Below, piece after piece: positions 26,681 through 34,697 of a DNA stretch of 40,120 nucleotides. The position numbers and the translations under genes were made by a program. How positions within the stretch are numbered: position 1 is the stretch's first letter; every line of letters starts with the position of its first letter. Source of the stretch: Microcoleaceae cyanobacterium MO_207.B10 (GTDB taxonomy: Bacteria; Cyanobacteriota; Cyanobacteriia; Cyanobacteriales; Microcoleaceae); NCBI GenBank assembly GCA_030064835.1, contig JASJEE010000053.1, positions 1 to 40,120 of the forward strand, read 5' to 3'. Under the pieces are notes generated by a model. It saw only the letters and a list, made by a program, of their open reading frames with translations, made no database searches and was not told the DNA's origin.

Positions 26681-26948
26681 TACCAGAATTTTTCGGTAAC
26701 AATATTTGCATAAATTTGGGGCTTTGTTGCATGAAAGTAGCGATTTGCGAAGCAATCGCTTCGGGAATCGCAACAAGTCCCCTGAGTGGAGTGAACTAGA
26801 TTTCAACGCATGTAGATCTGGGGTTTACCTGTTTGAATCATACGGCCCGTGCATGGCGCATTGTATGAACAACTCCACTGCCTGATTATCAAATTTTCGT
26901 CGTCGCAACTTCCGTACATATATCACGAAGAAGTCTAAACATCGTGGT

Positions 26949-26972
26949 CTTCCTTCGGAATGCTTCGCAAAC
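26949..26972 (-). repeat. 24-bp inserted repeat, copy B
   Basis: Read on the minus strand it is GTTTGCGAAGCA then TTCCGAAGGAAG, one base different from copy A. It lies in the 3' part of the same dead transposase gene. A partial relative is seen near 36463-36476. Confidence 0.75.
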
Positions 26973-27295
26973 AGATAGGGAGCGTCGATGGTAGCCACTT
27001 TCACGCTTCCATTTTTTCCGCCCCGTGAAGCGAATCCGCCTCAAATTTTCATCTCTAGGATGAGGAGTCCCTTTACAGTTACCATGTTGCGATGTTGCAC
27101 TGCATTTTTTCGAGGTGGAATAGTCGTTTTCGCCCCTAACTGACTCGCTTTTTCATAGCACTTGTGCTGATCGTCAGCTCCATCACCTGATACTTGGGTA
27201 ATTTCACCTTCTACCCCATCTAATAGCTCACCAAATACGCCCGTCACACTCACATCATTAGTTGTGGCAACTGCTGTGACAATCTCTCCAGTGGC

Positions 27296-27319
27296 CTTCC
27301 TTCGGAATGCTGCGCAAAC
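27296..27319 (-). repeat. 24-bp inserted repeat, copy A
   Basis: Read on the minus strand it is GTTTGCGCAGCA then TTCCGAAGGAAG. It sits inside the IS5 transposase frame. Copy B at 26949-26972 differs at one base. Confidence 0.75.
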
Positions 27320-28196
27320 ATTCACACCTAGATGTAATTTACCCCATGTCCTGCGTTTACGCGACAACCATGAATCCTGGTTTTCCATTCCCCTTCACCG
27401 TACACTTTGACTCCCGTAGAATCTACTACTAGATGAATCCCCTCACTGGTTGGCATCACTGGTATGACAATATTTAATTTTCTGACCCTACGACATACTT
27501 TGCTATGGTCTGGTACTGCTAAATCTAGCTCCATCAAATCAAATATAGATTCTACAAATCCTTCTGTCTGTCGTCCAGCTAGTCTATACAAGCTACTGAG
27601 AGTAACCATTAGTTCAATAGCTACATCACTATAGGTATTCGATGCCCCCCTACGTCCTGTTTTCTCTTGGTTTACCCACGGGTCTATTACTTCCGGACTG
27701 AGCCAAAAAGTGAGACTTCCTCTGTGCTTTAGGGAAGCATCATACTCAGACCAGTTACTGACTCGGTACTTGGACTTGGAGTTGGACTTCACGAGTATCT
27801 ACCCTTGGTGTAGTTTTTTTTCTGCCACGCATATTTTTTTACCCTATTTCCTTTCTTTGTGCAACAAAGCCTAAATTTCGTATAATTAAGGTTTACTGAA
27901 AAAGTTATAGGTGTGAGGTGCGCGTAGTCAGTAGGAATGGGCATTACAGAAAAGGAAGAGTTCCCTCTAAAATATCGGGATTTTTTATAGTGGGATTTGG
28001 CCTATTTAGGGCTAGTTGATTAAAGATAAAAGTATTGGCAGATAAAGGTTTGAGCATTTTGATGTCCAGAAAAAATAAGAGATTTGGGGCGGCTTAGGCT
28101 CATGGATGTTAGTATTTGGGTAAGAGTTAGGGAGGTTGCATCAAGGGAGAATTTTTCGGCATACCTTCTCTATAACTCCCTGTTTCTGTTGACTCT

Positions 28197-28224
28197 GTAC
28201 CGACGTTGCATGCAAAGTCCCTAC
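28197..28224. repeat. 28-bp palindrome, imperfect
   Basis: GTACCGACGTTGCA followed by TGCAAAGTCCCTAC, with two mismatched positions between the arms. Member of the family at 21604-21631. Confidence 0.8.
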
Positions 28225-28522
28225 CTCCGACCTCCGACCTACCTTCACAAAAAGACTTTTGAGCGCAAACCCTATTTAACTTAGTCGAAATCCCAAAATC
28301 AATAATTTTTATGATTCCAGTTTTAGGGTTAAGAAGAATAAATTAGGCAGACAACAATAAGTCATTTAAATGCACAATAGCTTAATTTGGTAATTCTTAT
28401 CAAATATGAGTTAGTTTGAGAAAAATTTAACTTGATTATAATTATTATAAATTATTAGATATTTGCCTACAAACAGGTCAATAAAACTGAAAAATGCTCT
28501 TGCAAAAAATGGAATATCTTTT

Positions 28523-28550
28523 TTGAAAGAGTTTTAACGTAAAATATAAA
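28523..28550 (+). promoter_or_regulatory. Candidate lepB promoter
   Basis: TTGAAA (28523-28528) and TATAAA (28545-28550) are separated by 16 bases and end 25 bases before the lepB start codon. The leader would be very short. This is a pattern match only. Confidence 0.3.
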
Positions 28551-28575
28551 TTGTTGTCAAGTATTGGAAAATTAA

Positions 28576-29172
28576 ATGACCTCAGAAAAAGAATCCCTAA
28601 GTAAGCAAATAAGAAATAACTCTACAACTACTTGGTGGTTAAAAATATGGCATACACAAGGAGAAAATATGAAAATTTTGGTTATTGCATTATGCTTATC
28701 TTTCTTAGTAAGAATTTTAATCGCTGAACCCAGATATATACCATCAGACTCAATGATGCCAACTTTAGCAGTGGGCGATCGCCTTGTAGTCGAAAAAGTC
28801 TCCTATAATTTTCACCCACCCGAAACAGGTGATATTATTGTCTTTGAACCACCCAAACAATTGCAACGCTATGGTTATGCTAAAGACCAAGCTTTTATCA
28901 AACGAATTATTGGTCTACCAGGACAAGCTATTAATATTAAAAACGGTCAAGTATATATAGATAATCAACCTCTAACAGAAGATTATATTGCCGAATCCCC
29001 TACTTATCCCTGGGAAATACCATTAAAAATTCCTGACAATCAATATTTTGTGATGGGAGACAACCGCAACAATAGTAATGACTCTCACGTTTGGGGTTTT
29101 TTGCCTAGAAAAAATATTATTGGTAGAGCAATATTTCGCTTTTGGCCTTTTGATAGATTAGGACCTCTTTAA
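28576..29172 (+). CDS. lepB: Signal peptidase I
   Basis: A 198-aa membrane protease that removes signal peptides from exported proteins. One N-terminal transmembrane helix (about 33-50, ILVIALCLSFLVRILIA) anchors it, and the catalytic domain faces the periplasm or thylakoid lumen. Box B holds the nucleophile Ser59 in YIPSDSMMPTL, and box D the general base Lys109 in FIKRIIGLPG. Box E is present as MGDNRNNSNDSHVWGFL. Length and boxes match cyanobacterial LepB. Cyanobacteria often have two paralogues with different roles; which one this is cannot be told. It is flanked by IS debris on both sides and stands alone. Confidence 0.95.
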   Translation: MTSEKESLSKQIRNNSTTTWWLKIWHTQGENMKILVIALCLSFLVRILIAEPRYIPSDSMMPTLAVGDRLVVEKVSYNFHPPETGDIIVFEPPKQLQRYGYAKDQAFIKRIIGLPGQAINIKNGQVYIDNQPLTEDYIAESPTYPWEIPLKIPDNQYFVMGDNRNNSNDSHVWGFLPRKNIIGRAIFRFWPFDRLGPL

Positions 29173-29401
29173 ATTAGGGTTTGCTACAAAATTATTCTGG
29201 TGATGAAATTTGATGAAATTTTTGGGAGCATATTTTTGATTATTTTTTGTTTAGCAAAGAGTCAAGAGATGCTCCTAATTTTTATTACTAATATACCTCT
29301 CCAGAAAAGAGCTGGTAGTCAGTATTCAATAGCCATTAGCCTCAAGATACAGCCTATTCCATGTAAGTTTGGCACAGTAATTTGAGTACTTGAGCCTCTT
29401 A

Positions 29402-30519
29402 AAAATTAAATCTTATTCTCTTGAATTCCGTGAAAAAATAGTTGCAGATACGCGAACATTGTAATACCTCAATTCCGAAAGTAGCTATTAGATTTAATGT
29501 TAGTAAAGCCTTCGTCCAGAAACTATTGAAACAAAAAAAAGAGACTGGTCATATTTTACCTAAAACTTCTGGTGGCCATCTAAAAAGTGTGTTACACCCT
29601 CATAGAGCTAAATTAATGGAAATGGTGGAAAAATACCCCGATTATACTTTGTCAGAATACTGTGAATATTGGCGAATACACCATCAGCAGTCTGTCAGTC
29701 CAAGTATGATGTGTCGTGAACTCCCAAAATGCAATTTGACTATAGAAGCCCTAAGTGTATCTATTTAACAAGTTACAAGTTGAATACCCATCTGGGTTTG
29801 ATGATTCTGACAGTCATTTTTCGTGATTCTTCGGTCTTTTGAACCCAGATAGTTGTTAAGCTCCTGAAAACGCCTTTTCTGAAGGCTTTGTATTTCAACA
29901 AAAGATCTCAAATGGGTTCTATAAAAGCAGCAGCCAGTCAGGTACTGAAAGAGTCCAAATTTTGAGGTGTGAATATTGGGAGAAAGTAAAAAACATAGAG
30001 GCTGAAAACTTAGTATTCTTGGATGAAATGGGTGTTTTATTGGGGTTAACACGAAGTCATGCACGTTCCTACTCTGGTAGTAGAGCCTATGATTTTTCAC
30101 CATTTTATCGATGACAAAAAGTCACAGTTGTCGGAGCAATTAGTCTCACAAAAGTTGCAGGATTAATGACGCTTAATGGCTAAATGGATAGTAAGGGATT
30201 TCAAGTTTTTATAGAACATTTTTTAATTCCTAACTTATGGGAGGGAGCAGTAGTTGTAATGGATAATTTGCCTGCTCATAAGTTAAAAATAATTGAACCA
30301 TTAATTCAATCAGTAGGGGCAAGTGTACTGAATTTATCGCCCTATTCTCCGGACTTTAATACCATAGAATTATGGTGGTCAGAACTCAAAAGTTTTTTGC
30401 GTAGGTTTAAACCTACTACGGCAAAGATGGTTGATATAATACTTGCCACTGCACTCTTGCTATTAAATACTAACCACTTCAAACACTATTTTCAGCACTG
30501 TTACTACAGTACCTCATAA
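29402..30519 (+). pseudogene. IS630-family transposase, disrupted
   Basis: The N-terminal HTH text KSYSLEFREKIVADTRT is followed by a frameshift near 29445, then SIPKVAIRFNVSKAFVQKLL up to CNLTI at 29744, where the MITE begins. After the MITE a further frameshift leads to TERVQILRCEYWEKV, then ENLVFLDEMGVLLGLTRSHA with the first catalytic Asp. A TGA interrupts FYR*QKVTVVGAISL and a TAA interrupts LMTLNG*MDSKGF. The remainder includes GAVVVMDNLPAHK with the second Asp and LSPYSPDFNTIELWW with the final Glu of the DDE triad. At least two frameshifts, two nonsense codons and one insertion make it dead. Confidence 0.88.
29743..29921. mobile_element. TA-targeting MITE nested in the IS630 transposase
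   Basis: Ends TAGAAGCCCTAAGTGTATCT and AGATCTCAAATGGGTTCTA are inverted at TAGAA..CC/GG..TTCTA. TA stands outside each end (29741-29742 and 29922-29923). Removing one 179-bp unit joins the two halves of the transposase reading frame as ACT ATA AAA GCA. Confidence 0.85.
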
Positions 30520-30536
30520 ACCTGGAATACGCTGTA

Positions 30537-30927
30537 GAATACAGCTATCAGCCATCAGCTATTAGTTATTAACTTATCCTGTTTGTCATGAGTAATTAAT
30601 CTCCAAAAAGTGAAATATCAAGAAAAAAATCATCAGCTAATTTTAATCAGTTCTGTAGATTCATTCGGCTATTAGCTGACCGCTGACTGCTAATAGCTGT
30701 TAGCTCCGCATTCCGCAGGAAATGCTTACCCTAATAGCAAAAATCAAAGAAAAAGAAATGCTACAAATAAACTAGCTAGAAAATAATTAATAATTATTAA
30801 TTCATCTACTACCTAAAACTTCGAAGTTTATTTATAGCAAACATTGATTGAATGAATTAGTTGTAAGCACTTGGCAAAAAGCAAATTAGGATTGCTATAC
30901 TTTGTTTAATAGGTTTAATACCTAAAA
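30537..30927. other. Intergenic with AGCTATTAGC-type repeats
   Basis: No gene is seen. Hairpin-forming repeats include AGCTATCAGCCATCAGCTAT (30543-30562) and GCTATTAGCTGACCGCTGAC followed by TGCTAATAGCTG (30668-30699). Relatives lie near 19209, 35105 and 35470. Confidence 0.5.
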
Positions 30928-31245
30928 CTACCATTGTGATTTCTCTAAACTAGGAGGTAAACTGAGTTTAGGAAACCGATAAAATGTATCTCCTTGTTCA
31001 TCAATTTCTAACATTGCCGAAAAAATTTGTGCTTGCCGTTCTAGATATTTCTGAGCCGCTTCAGCATCAACTTTAGCAGCAGCAGCTAATTGAATTAAAG
31101 AAATTTTACCATTTTGAATTTGTAACAAACGATAGAAGGCATCATCCAAAATACGTTGTTGCTGTCTATCGTTAGACATATTCACGATCAATGCACCTAA
31201 TACAACTCCTAAACCTGTAAGTATTACAAATTCTATAATAGCCAT
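30928..31245 (-). CDS. Small membrane-anchored protein, unknown function
   Basis: A 105-aa protein on the minus strand. Residues 3-22 (IIEFVILTGLGVVLGALIVN) form one transmembrane helix. The rest is a soluble, helical domain (QQQRILDDAFYRLLQIQNGK, then ISLIQLAAAAKVDAEAAQKY), which resembles a winged-helix or PCI-like arrangement seen in a conserved cyanobacterial family; I cannot name it with confidence. The domain ends RFPKLSLPPSLEKSQW. The composition is clearly coding. It stands alone between IS debris and a long gap. No function is proposed. Confidence 0.75.
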   Translation of the reverse strand: MAIIEFVILTGLGVVLGALIVNMSNDRQQQRILDDAFYRLLQIQNGKISLIQLAAAAKVDAEAAQKYLERQAQIFSAMLEIDEQGDTFYRFPKLSLPPSLEKSQW

Positions 31246-32079
31246 TTTTTATAATATGAGTATAATCGGATCATAAATTAAAAAGGAAAAAGTAGGAAGC
31301 AAGATAAACAGGTACAAAAAATTAATTGTTGTAGCGCATAGTAATGGTAGAGGAAGCATCAGGAGTGTAGGTATTTTGAGAGGCTGGAAGTAGGGGTTAA
31401 AAAAAATATATATCCTCACAATTAATTGGCAAGACTGCCCCAATTAATAACACATTTTGCCAAACTAAATTTCCTATGCTGTAAGTATTAAAGTATTATC
31501 TGTATAGCAATCAGGAATCAGATGTGAGAATCTTACTGTTCTCTAAAATGCTAGAATATAGTAATTTTCATATTTATCTTCAGACGGAGTTTTTCCTATT
31601 GTCTGTTGCCTGTTACCCAATAACCTAAAATTATCTCACAATAGAGCATAAGATTATTATAATCGAAGTAAGTAAATATTTTTTTTGCTGCTTAAATCAG
31701 ACAATATCATATTAAGTAAGTGAAAACTAACTATGTATGAAATCTGAGCAAGCATATTCGAGCATATTCAAAGTATAAATACATTAAAAAGTGATTTATA
31801 AACTCAATATTAATAGGCTGAATACCTTAAAAAATAAGGATTTAACTAGGGCTGTCTGAATAAAGCAAAAAGTTAAGATAGCTAAGGCTTTTAGAGCTTT
31901 TTATCTTCAATTTATCTCCTAGTTATTGGCTCTTATTGGCCTCAAAATACTACAGTTTTCTGCTGAAATTCAAGAATATTTCTTCAGATAAAATGGCTGA
32001 AACCCTCGCCTTTTCCCCGCATCTCCGGGTCTGGTGCGTCTCCACGTCTCCGTGTCCTACCCCTACCAACCAATTTTTG
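31246..32079. other. Intergenic, no gene seen
   Basis: About 830 AT-rich bases. GCATAGTAATGGTAGA (31336-31351) also occurs in the 9133-9848 gap. AACTAGGGCTGTCTGAATAA (about 31846-31865) resembles one end of the CTGAAAAAGT repeat family. Pyrimidine-rich CTCCACGTCTCCGTGTCC lies just before the group II intron end. Small frames on either strand look random. Confidence 0.45.
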
Positions 32080-32835
32080 ATAGAGTCGATGGGAGGATTT
32101 AGCCTCCTCACCTCTCCTTCAGAACCGCACATGAGAGTTTCCAGCTCATACGGCTCCTGATACTAGATAAAATGTTTCAGGTTTCGCCGTTCATATTACT
32201 AGATGCCACGCTAGCGTTATAGCTGGGTTTTGGCCGTTGTAAGTAATTTTAACTTACAGCGAGTACCTCTAGTACCGTCCCACGTCTGCATATCCCAACT
32301 ATTAGGTTGGGCTTTGGCTTTCTTGAGACATCCTTAATCCTTGAGCCTTTTGGTTAAGCTTTCCCTACCTCCATATCTGAGGAGAACTCAAGGGATTACT
32401 TCGTTCCCACAATCCTTTTCACGTCTGTTTTAGGACTCCTAAATCTGCCGGGTTTTACCCGGAACGTCCGCTCGTCATGCTGAAATACTCAGGGGCAAAC
32501 AAACCGTACCGTTTTGGTTTCAGGGGATTCAAGGACAATTGCCCTGATAAGCGGTTACGACAGTTTAATAGGATTCGTGTACCTATCCATAACAGACTTC
32601 TCGCTTCTGCTGAGGCTACAGTCCTTTAGCATGAGCTTACATTTAGGCCATGCACCGAGAGTCCCGGAGCGCTACCTCATTAAACCTGACCTACGCGCGT
32701 CACTCCCGTTCCAAGAGGAGAGGAATTTAACCTCATCATGAGATGTGAGTTATCATCCCTGATGACTGTTACTCATTCGAGAGATGTGAACCATGTTGCT
32801 TTGCTTAATGGCTTCTTTGGCTCAACGAATAGCAC
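32080..32835 (-). ncRNA. ORF-less group II intron
   Basis: Read on the minus strand, a classic domain V occupies 32156-32122: GAGCCGTATGAGCTGG, AAAC loop region, then TCTCATGTGCGGTTC. It has the AGC triad, a GAAA-type loop and the complementary GTGCGGTTC strand. A domain VI-like hairpin follows (GGAGAGGTGAGGAGGCTAAA, then TCCTCCCATCGACTCTATC), and the 3' end falls near 32080. A candidate 5' boundary, GTGCTATTCG against the consensus GTGYG, lies at 32835. Between them are many hairpins and no reverse transcriptase frame, so about 755 nt of ribozyme remains. Its splicing would need maturase supplied in trans. The flanks are not coding. The exact ends are estimates. Confidence 0.75.
32122..32156 (-). 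other. Group II intron domain V
   Basis: This 35-nt hairpin matches the conserved catalytic domain V pattern GAGCCGTATG...GTGCGGTTC and is the firmest evidence for the intron. Confidence 0.88.
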
Positions 32836-33216
32836 TCAGCAGACCCTAACTATATCTAGGTGAATAGAGCCAAGATTTATGAGAACCTAAATTATATAAG
32901 GGTTTAAACTAGGTTCACAAATCAGCTCTAAACATTTTCCAAATTAACCGAAAAATTCTGCTCTAAAGTCTCCCCTTTTAAGGGAATAAAAAACAGAATA
33001 TTCCCAATTTCAAGCCTCCTGCTTCAGCTATAGGTACTGATAACTTCAATGACCTAATTATTTCTCAAAGTTTTCCTGTTGATTAAAGCTGAAATTTAAT
33101 TTAGTTAAATTAAACTAGAGTAATTGGTAATTTAGTCAGAAAACTATACTTAACTTTAGTTCCTAAATTATCCAATCACCCTAATCAATTTGAGACAGAA
33201 TTTTAGTTAATCTAGA
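32836..33216. other. Intergenic, no gene seen
   Basis: About 380 AT-rich bases between the 5' end of the intron and the 3' end of the cyclophilin gene. No terminator hairpin with a T tract was found for that gene. Confidence 0.4.
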
Positions 33217-34356
33217 TTAAGCTTCAGGCTCCACAAGATTTTCTAATCCAGCCACTACTTTAGCAGAGATAATCTTATCTCCTTGACCTAATTTCTCCAA
33301 AACATTTTTGCCATCAACAACATAACCAAAAACAGTATAACGACCGTCTAATAAATTCAGTCCAGCAGGTGTTAATTCTGGTTGAAAAAGGAAAAAGAAA
33401 AATTGAGAAGAACCCCCATCATTTTCAGCTTCAGGACGAGCCATTGCGACAGTACCATAAGCAGAAAAAGGCAAAACAGGCTGCTCCCGAAAACGACCAA
33501 TTTCTTCTAGGGTAAAACTATATATAGGCTCTTTATCTCCCTTTACCAAAATTTCCAGTGGGATATTACGATACTCCTCAGTCTTAGGGTCAATAAAACC
33601 AACATCTGGACCAGGAGGGTCTCCTGCTTGCAGTACATAAGACTCTTCTGAACGAATAAAATCTAGACCATCGTAGAAACCCCTCTGGACCAAATCTACA
33701 AAATTACCGGCTGTAATTGGAGCGCTATAACCATCAACAACCATAGTTAAAGGACCTTTTTCTGTTTCCATCTCAATAGTAGCGCGACCTTTAAGGTAGG
33801 GCAGGTTCCCATAGTCTGAAGTGACTTCAAATGGAAATTCCTTGACCATCAACTGTTCGAGCTGACCCACTAACTTCAGCATTTCAGCCCGTTTTTCTAA
33901 AACTTGTTCCCCATCTTTAACTTCAGCAACTTCTCTAATTTCAGATATATCTTGATCGAGTTGATTGATTATGGTTTCTGCTTCAGCTTTTTGGGCTTCA
34001 GGAACACTGGCTAATAACTTAGACTTACTACTACTGAGAAGTCTAGATGCACTAGCAATGTCACTTCTGACAGAAGTCCACCTTTTACCCCGGAGTCTGG
34101 CAGCAATATCTTCGAGACTACGTTGTATTTTTCGTACTGGTTCATTTTCTATAGGTAAGGCATATCTTAATAAAGCCTTACCATCGGTAATTGGATCGCC
34201 TTGAGGCAAACGGCTTTCACGAGTTGGTTGGTCTCCATCAAAGTTCCACCAAGCTCCACTTAGGCCCACAGATAGTGTGAATAGTAGTAGGGCTAAGATG
34301 CCAGTTTTGAGAAAGCGTTGACAAGTTTTAATTACGGATTTACGCAGATTTAGCAT
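33217..34356 (-). CDS. Lumenal cyclophilin-like protein (CYP38/TLP40 type)
   Basis: A 379-aa exported protein. The N-terminus is basic, followed by a hydrophobic segment (about 17-32, ILALLLFTLSVGLSGAWW). A helical domain follows (about 55-165, IENEPVRKIQRSLEDIAARL; SDIASASRLLSSSKSKLLAS; IINQLDQDISEIREVAEV), then a cyclophilin barrel (about 185-375; AGNFVDLVQRGFYDGLDFIR; GGSSQFFFFLF; LDGRYTVFGYVVDG). This helical-plus-cyclophilin order is that of CYP38/TLP40, which assists photosystem II assembly and repair in the thylakoid lumen. The active-site pattern is altered: FIRSEESYVLQAGDP replaces FHRVxxxFMxQGGD, so prolyl isomerase activity may be absent, as reported for CYP38. The gene stands alone. 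Confidence 0.9.
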   Translation of the reverse strand: MLNLRKSVIKTCQRFLKTGILALLLFTLSVGLSGAWWNFDGDQPTRESRLPQGDPITDGKALLRYALPIENEPVRKIQRSLEDIAARLRGKRWTSVRSDIASASRLLSSSKSKLLASVPEAQKAEAETIINQLDQDISEIREVAEVKDGEQVLEKRAEMLKLVGQLEQLMVKEFPFEVTSDYGNLPYLKGRATIEMETEKGPLTMVVDGYSAPITAGNFVDLVQRGFYDGLDFIRSEESYVLQAGDPPGPDVGFIDPKTEEYRNIPLEILVKGDKEPIYSFTLEEIGRFREQPVLPFSAYGTVAMARPEAENDGGSSQFFFFLFQPELTPAGLNLLDGRYTVFGYVVDGKNVLEKLGQGDKIISAKVVAGLENLVEPEA

Positions 34357-34502
34357 ATTTCTAATTTTGATTAAAATCTTGGTAGAAGACTGGCGCTCTC
34401 CTGTAAGGGAGGGTCGGGATGGGATTCTTAAAGGAATTACTTGCGTACTTTAAAAAACCCTAATGAATACCAATCAAGCTTGCTTACATAATATACGTTA
34501 AA
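34357..34502. other. Intergenic
   Basis: A short gap between the divergent cyclophilin gene and the maturase fragment. CTCTCCTGTAAGGGAGGGTC could fold weakly. Nothing else is seen. Confidence 0.4.
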
Positions 34503-34697
34503 ATGTGCTTATGGAATCAGCAAGTACATAGATTATGGTCGAAAAAGCTGACAAATTTAGGTTTTAAAACCCTAATCAAGCCAAGTGCTGAAAAATTTAA
34601 AGCACATCTAAGAAAATTACGAGAAATAGTTGACAAACACAAAACAGAATCGCAGCTAGTGCTAATAAATCAGAGAAAACCAAACTATTGTTGTTGA
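34503..34697 (+). pseudogene. Group II intron maturase C-terminal fragment
   Basis: The 64-codon frame contains LGFKTLIKPSAEKFKAHLRK, then LREIVDKHKTESQLVLINQ, the pattern of the group II intron maturase-specific (GIIM) domain at the C-terminus of intron-encoded reverse transcriptases. The RT domain and the usual following RGWxNYY motif are missing. An overlapping frame (34661-34711) reads IRENQTIVVEDLSREW, which resembles the TnpB motif RENQTIVVEDL, so two elements may be fused here. It lies on the plus strand, opposite to the group II intron at 32080-32835, so it is not that intron's own ORF. Confidence 0.6.

Larger units (their letters stand above)
26825..27832 (-). pseudogene. IS5-family DDE transposase, frameshifted
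   Basis: The original start is ATG at 27832 (MRGRKKTTPRVDTREVQLQV). Family text then continues in other frames: SNWSEYDASLKHRGSLTFWL; LVVDSTGVKVYGEGEWK with the first catalytic Asp; SRKRRTWGKLHLGVN; VSGDGADDQHKCYEKASQLG with the second; SQHGNCKGTPHPRDENLRRI; WKRESGYHRRSL with the third acidic residue; and KFDNQAVELFIQC near the end. Frame changes occur near 27750, 27380, 27100 and 26925. Two copies of one 24-bp repeat (27296-27319 and 26949-26972) are inserted in frame, each adding about eight residues (VCAAFRRK and VCEAFRRK). The gene is clearly inactive. Confidence 0.85.
26718..27871 (-). mobile_element. Decayed IS5-family insertion sequence
   Basis: About 1.15 kb bounded by inverted ends: GGCTTTGTTGCATGAAAG (from 26720) and the reverse complement of the right end, GGCTTTGTTGCACAAAGA. 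TAAATTT lies outside both ends (26711-26717 and 27872-27878). It encodes one IS5-type transposase on the minus strand, broken by several frameshifts, so it cannot move by itself. Confidence 0.85.
27872..28575. repeat. Intergenic, repeat-bounded
   Basis: About 700 bases without a convincing gene. AAGGTTTACTGAAAAAGT (27888-27905) and the opposing ACAAAAAGACTTTTGAGCGC then AAACCCTATTT (28248-28277) look like the inverted ends of one degraded element of about 390 bp. A 28-bp palindrome (28197-28224) and pyrimidine-rich CCGACCTCCGACC lie between. Confidence 0.4.
29348..30536 (+). mobile_element. IS630-family element interrupted by a MITE
   Basis: The left end TACAGCCTATTCCATGTAAG (29348-29367) and the reverse complement of the right end, TACAGCGTATTCCAGGTTTA, form terminal inverted repeats beginning at TA, the target duplicated by this family. 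Total length is 1189 bp, or about 1010 bp without the nested 179-bp MITE. The transposase gene inside is broken. Confidence 0.87.

Noticed and set aside
29765-30103. Minus-strand frame across the nested MITE and the IS630 gene
   Set aside because: It spans the MITE/IS boundary and is antisense to recognisable transposase text.
32514-32741. 75-codon plus-strand frame inside the group II intron
   Set aside because: It lies antisense to structured intron RNA and has no protein-like pattern.
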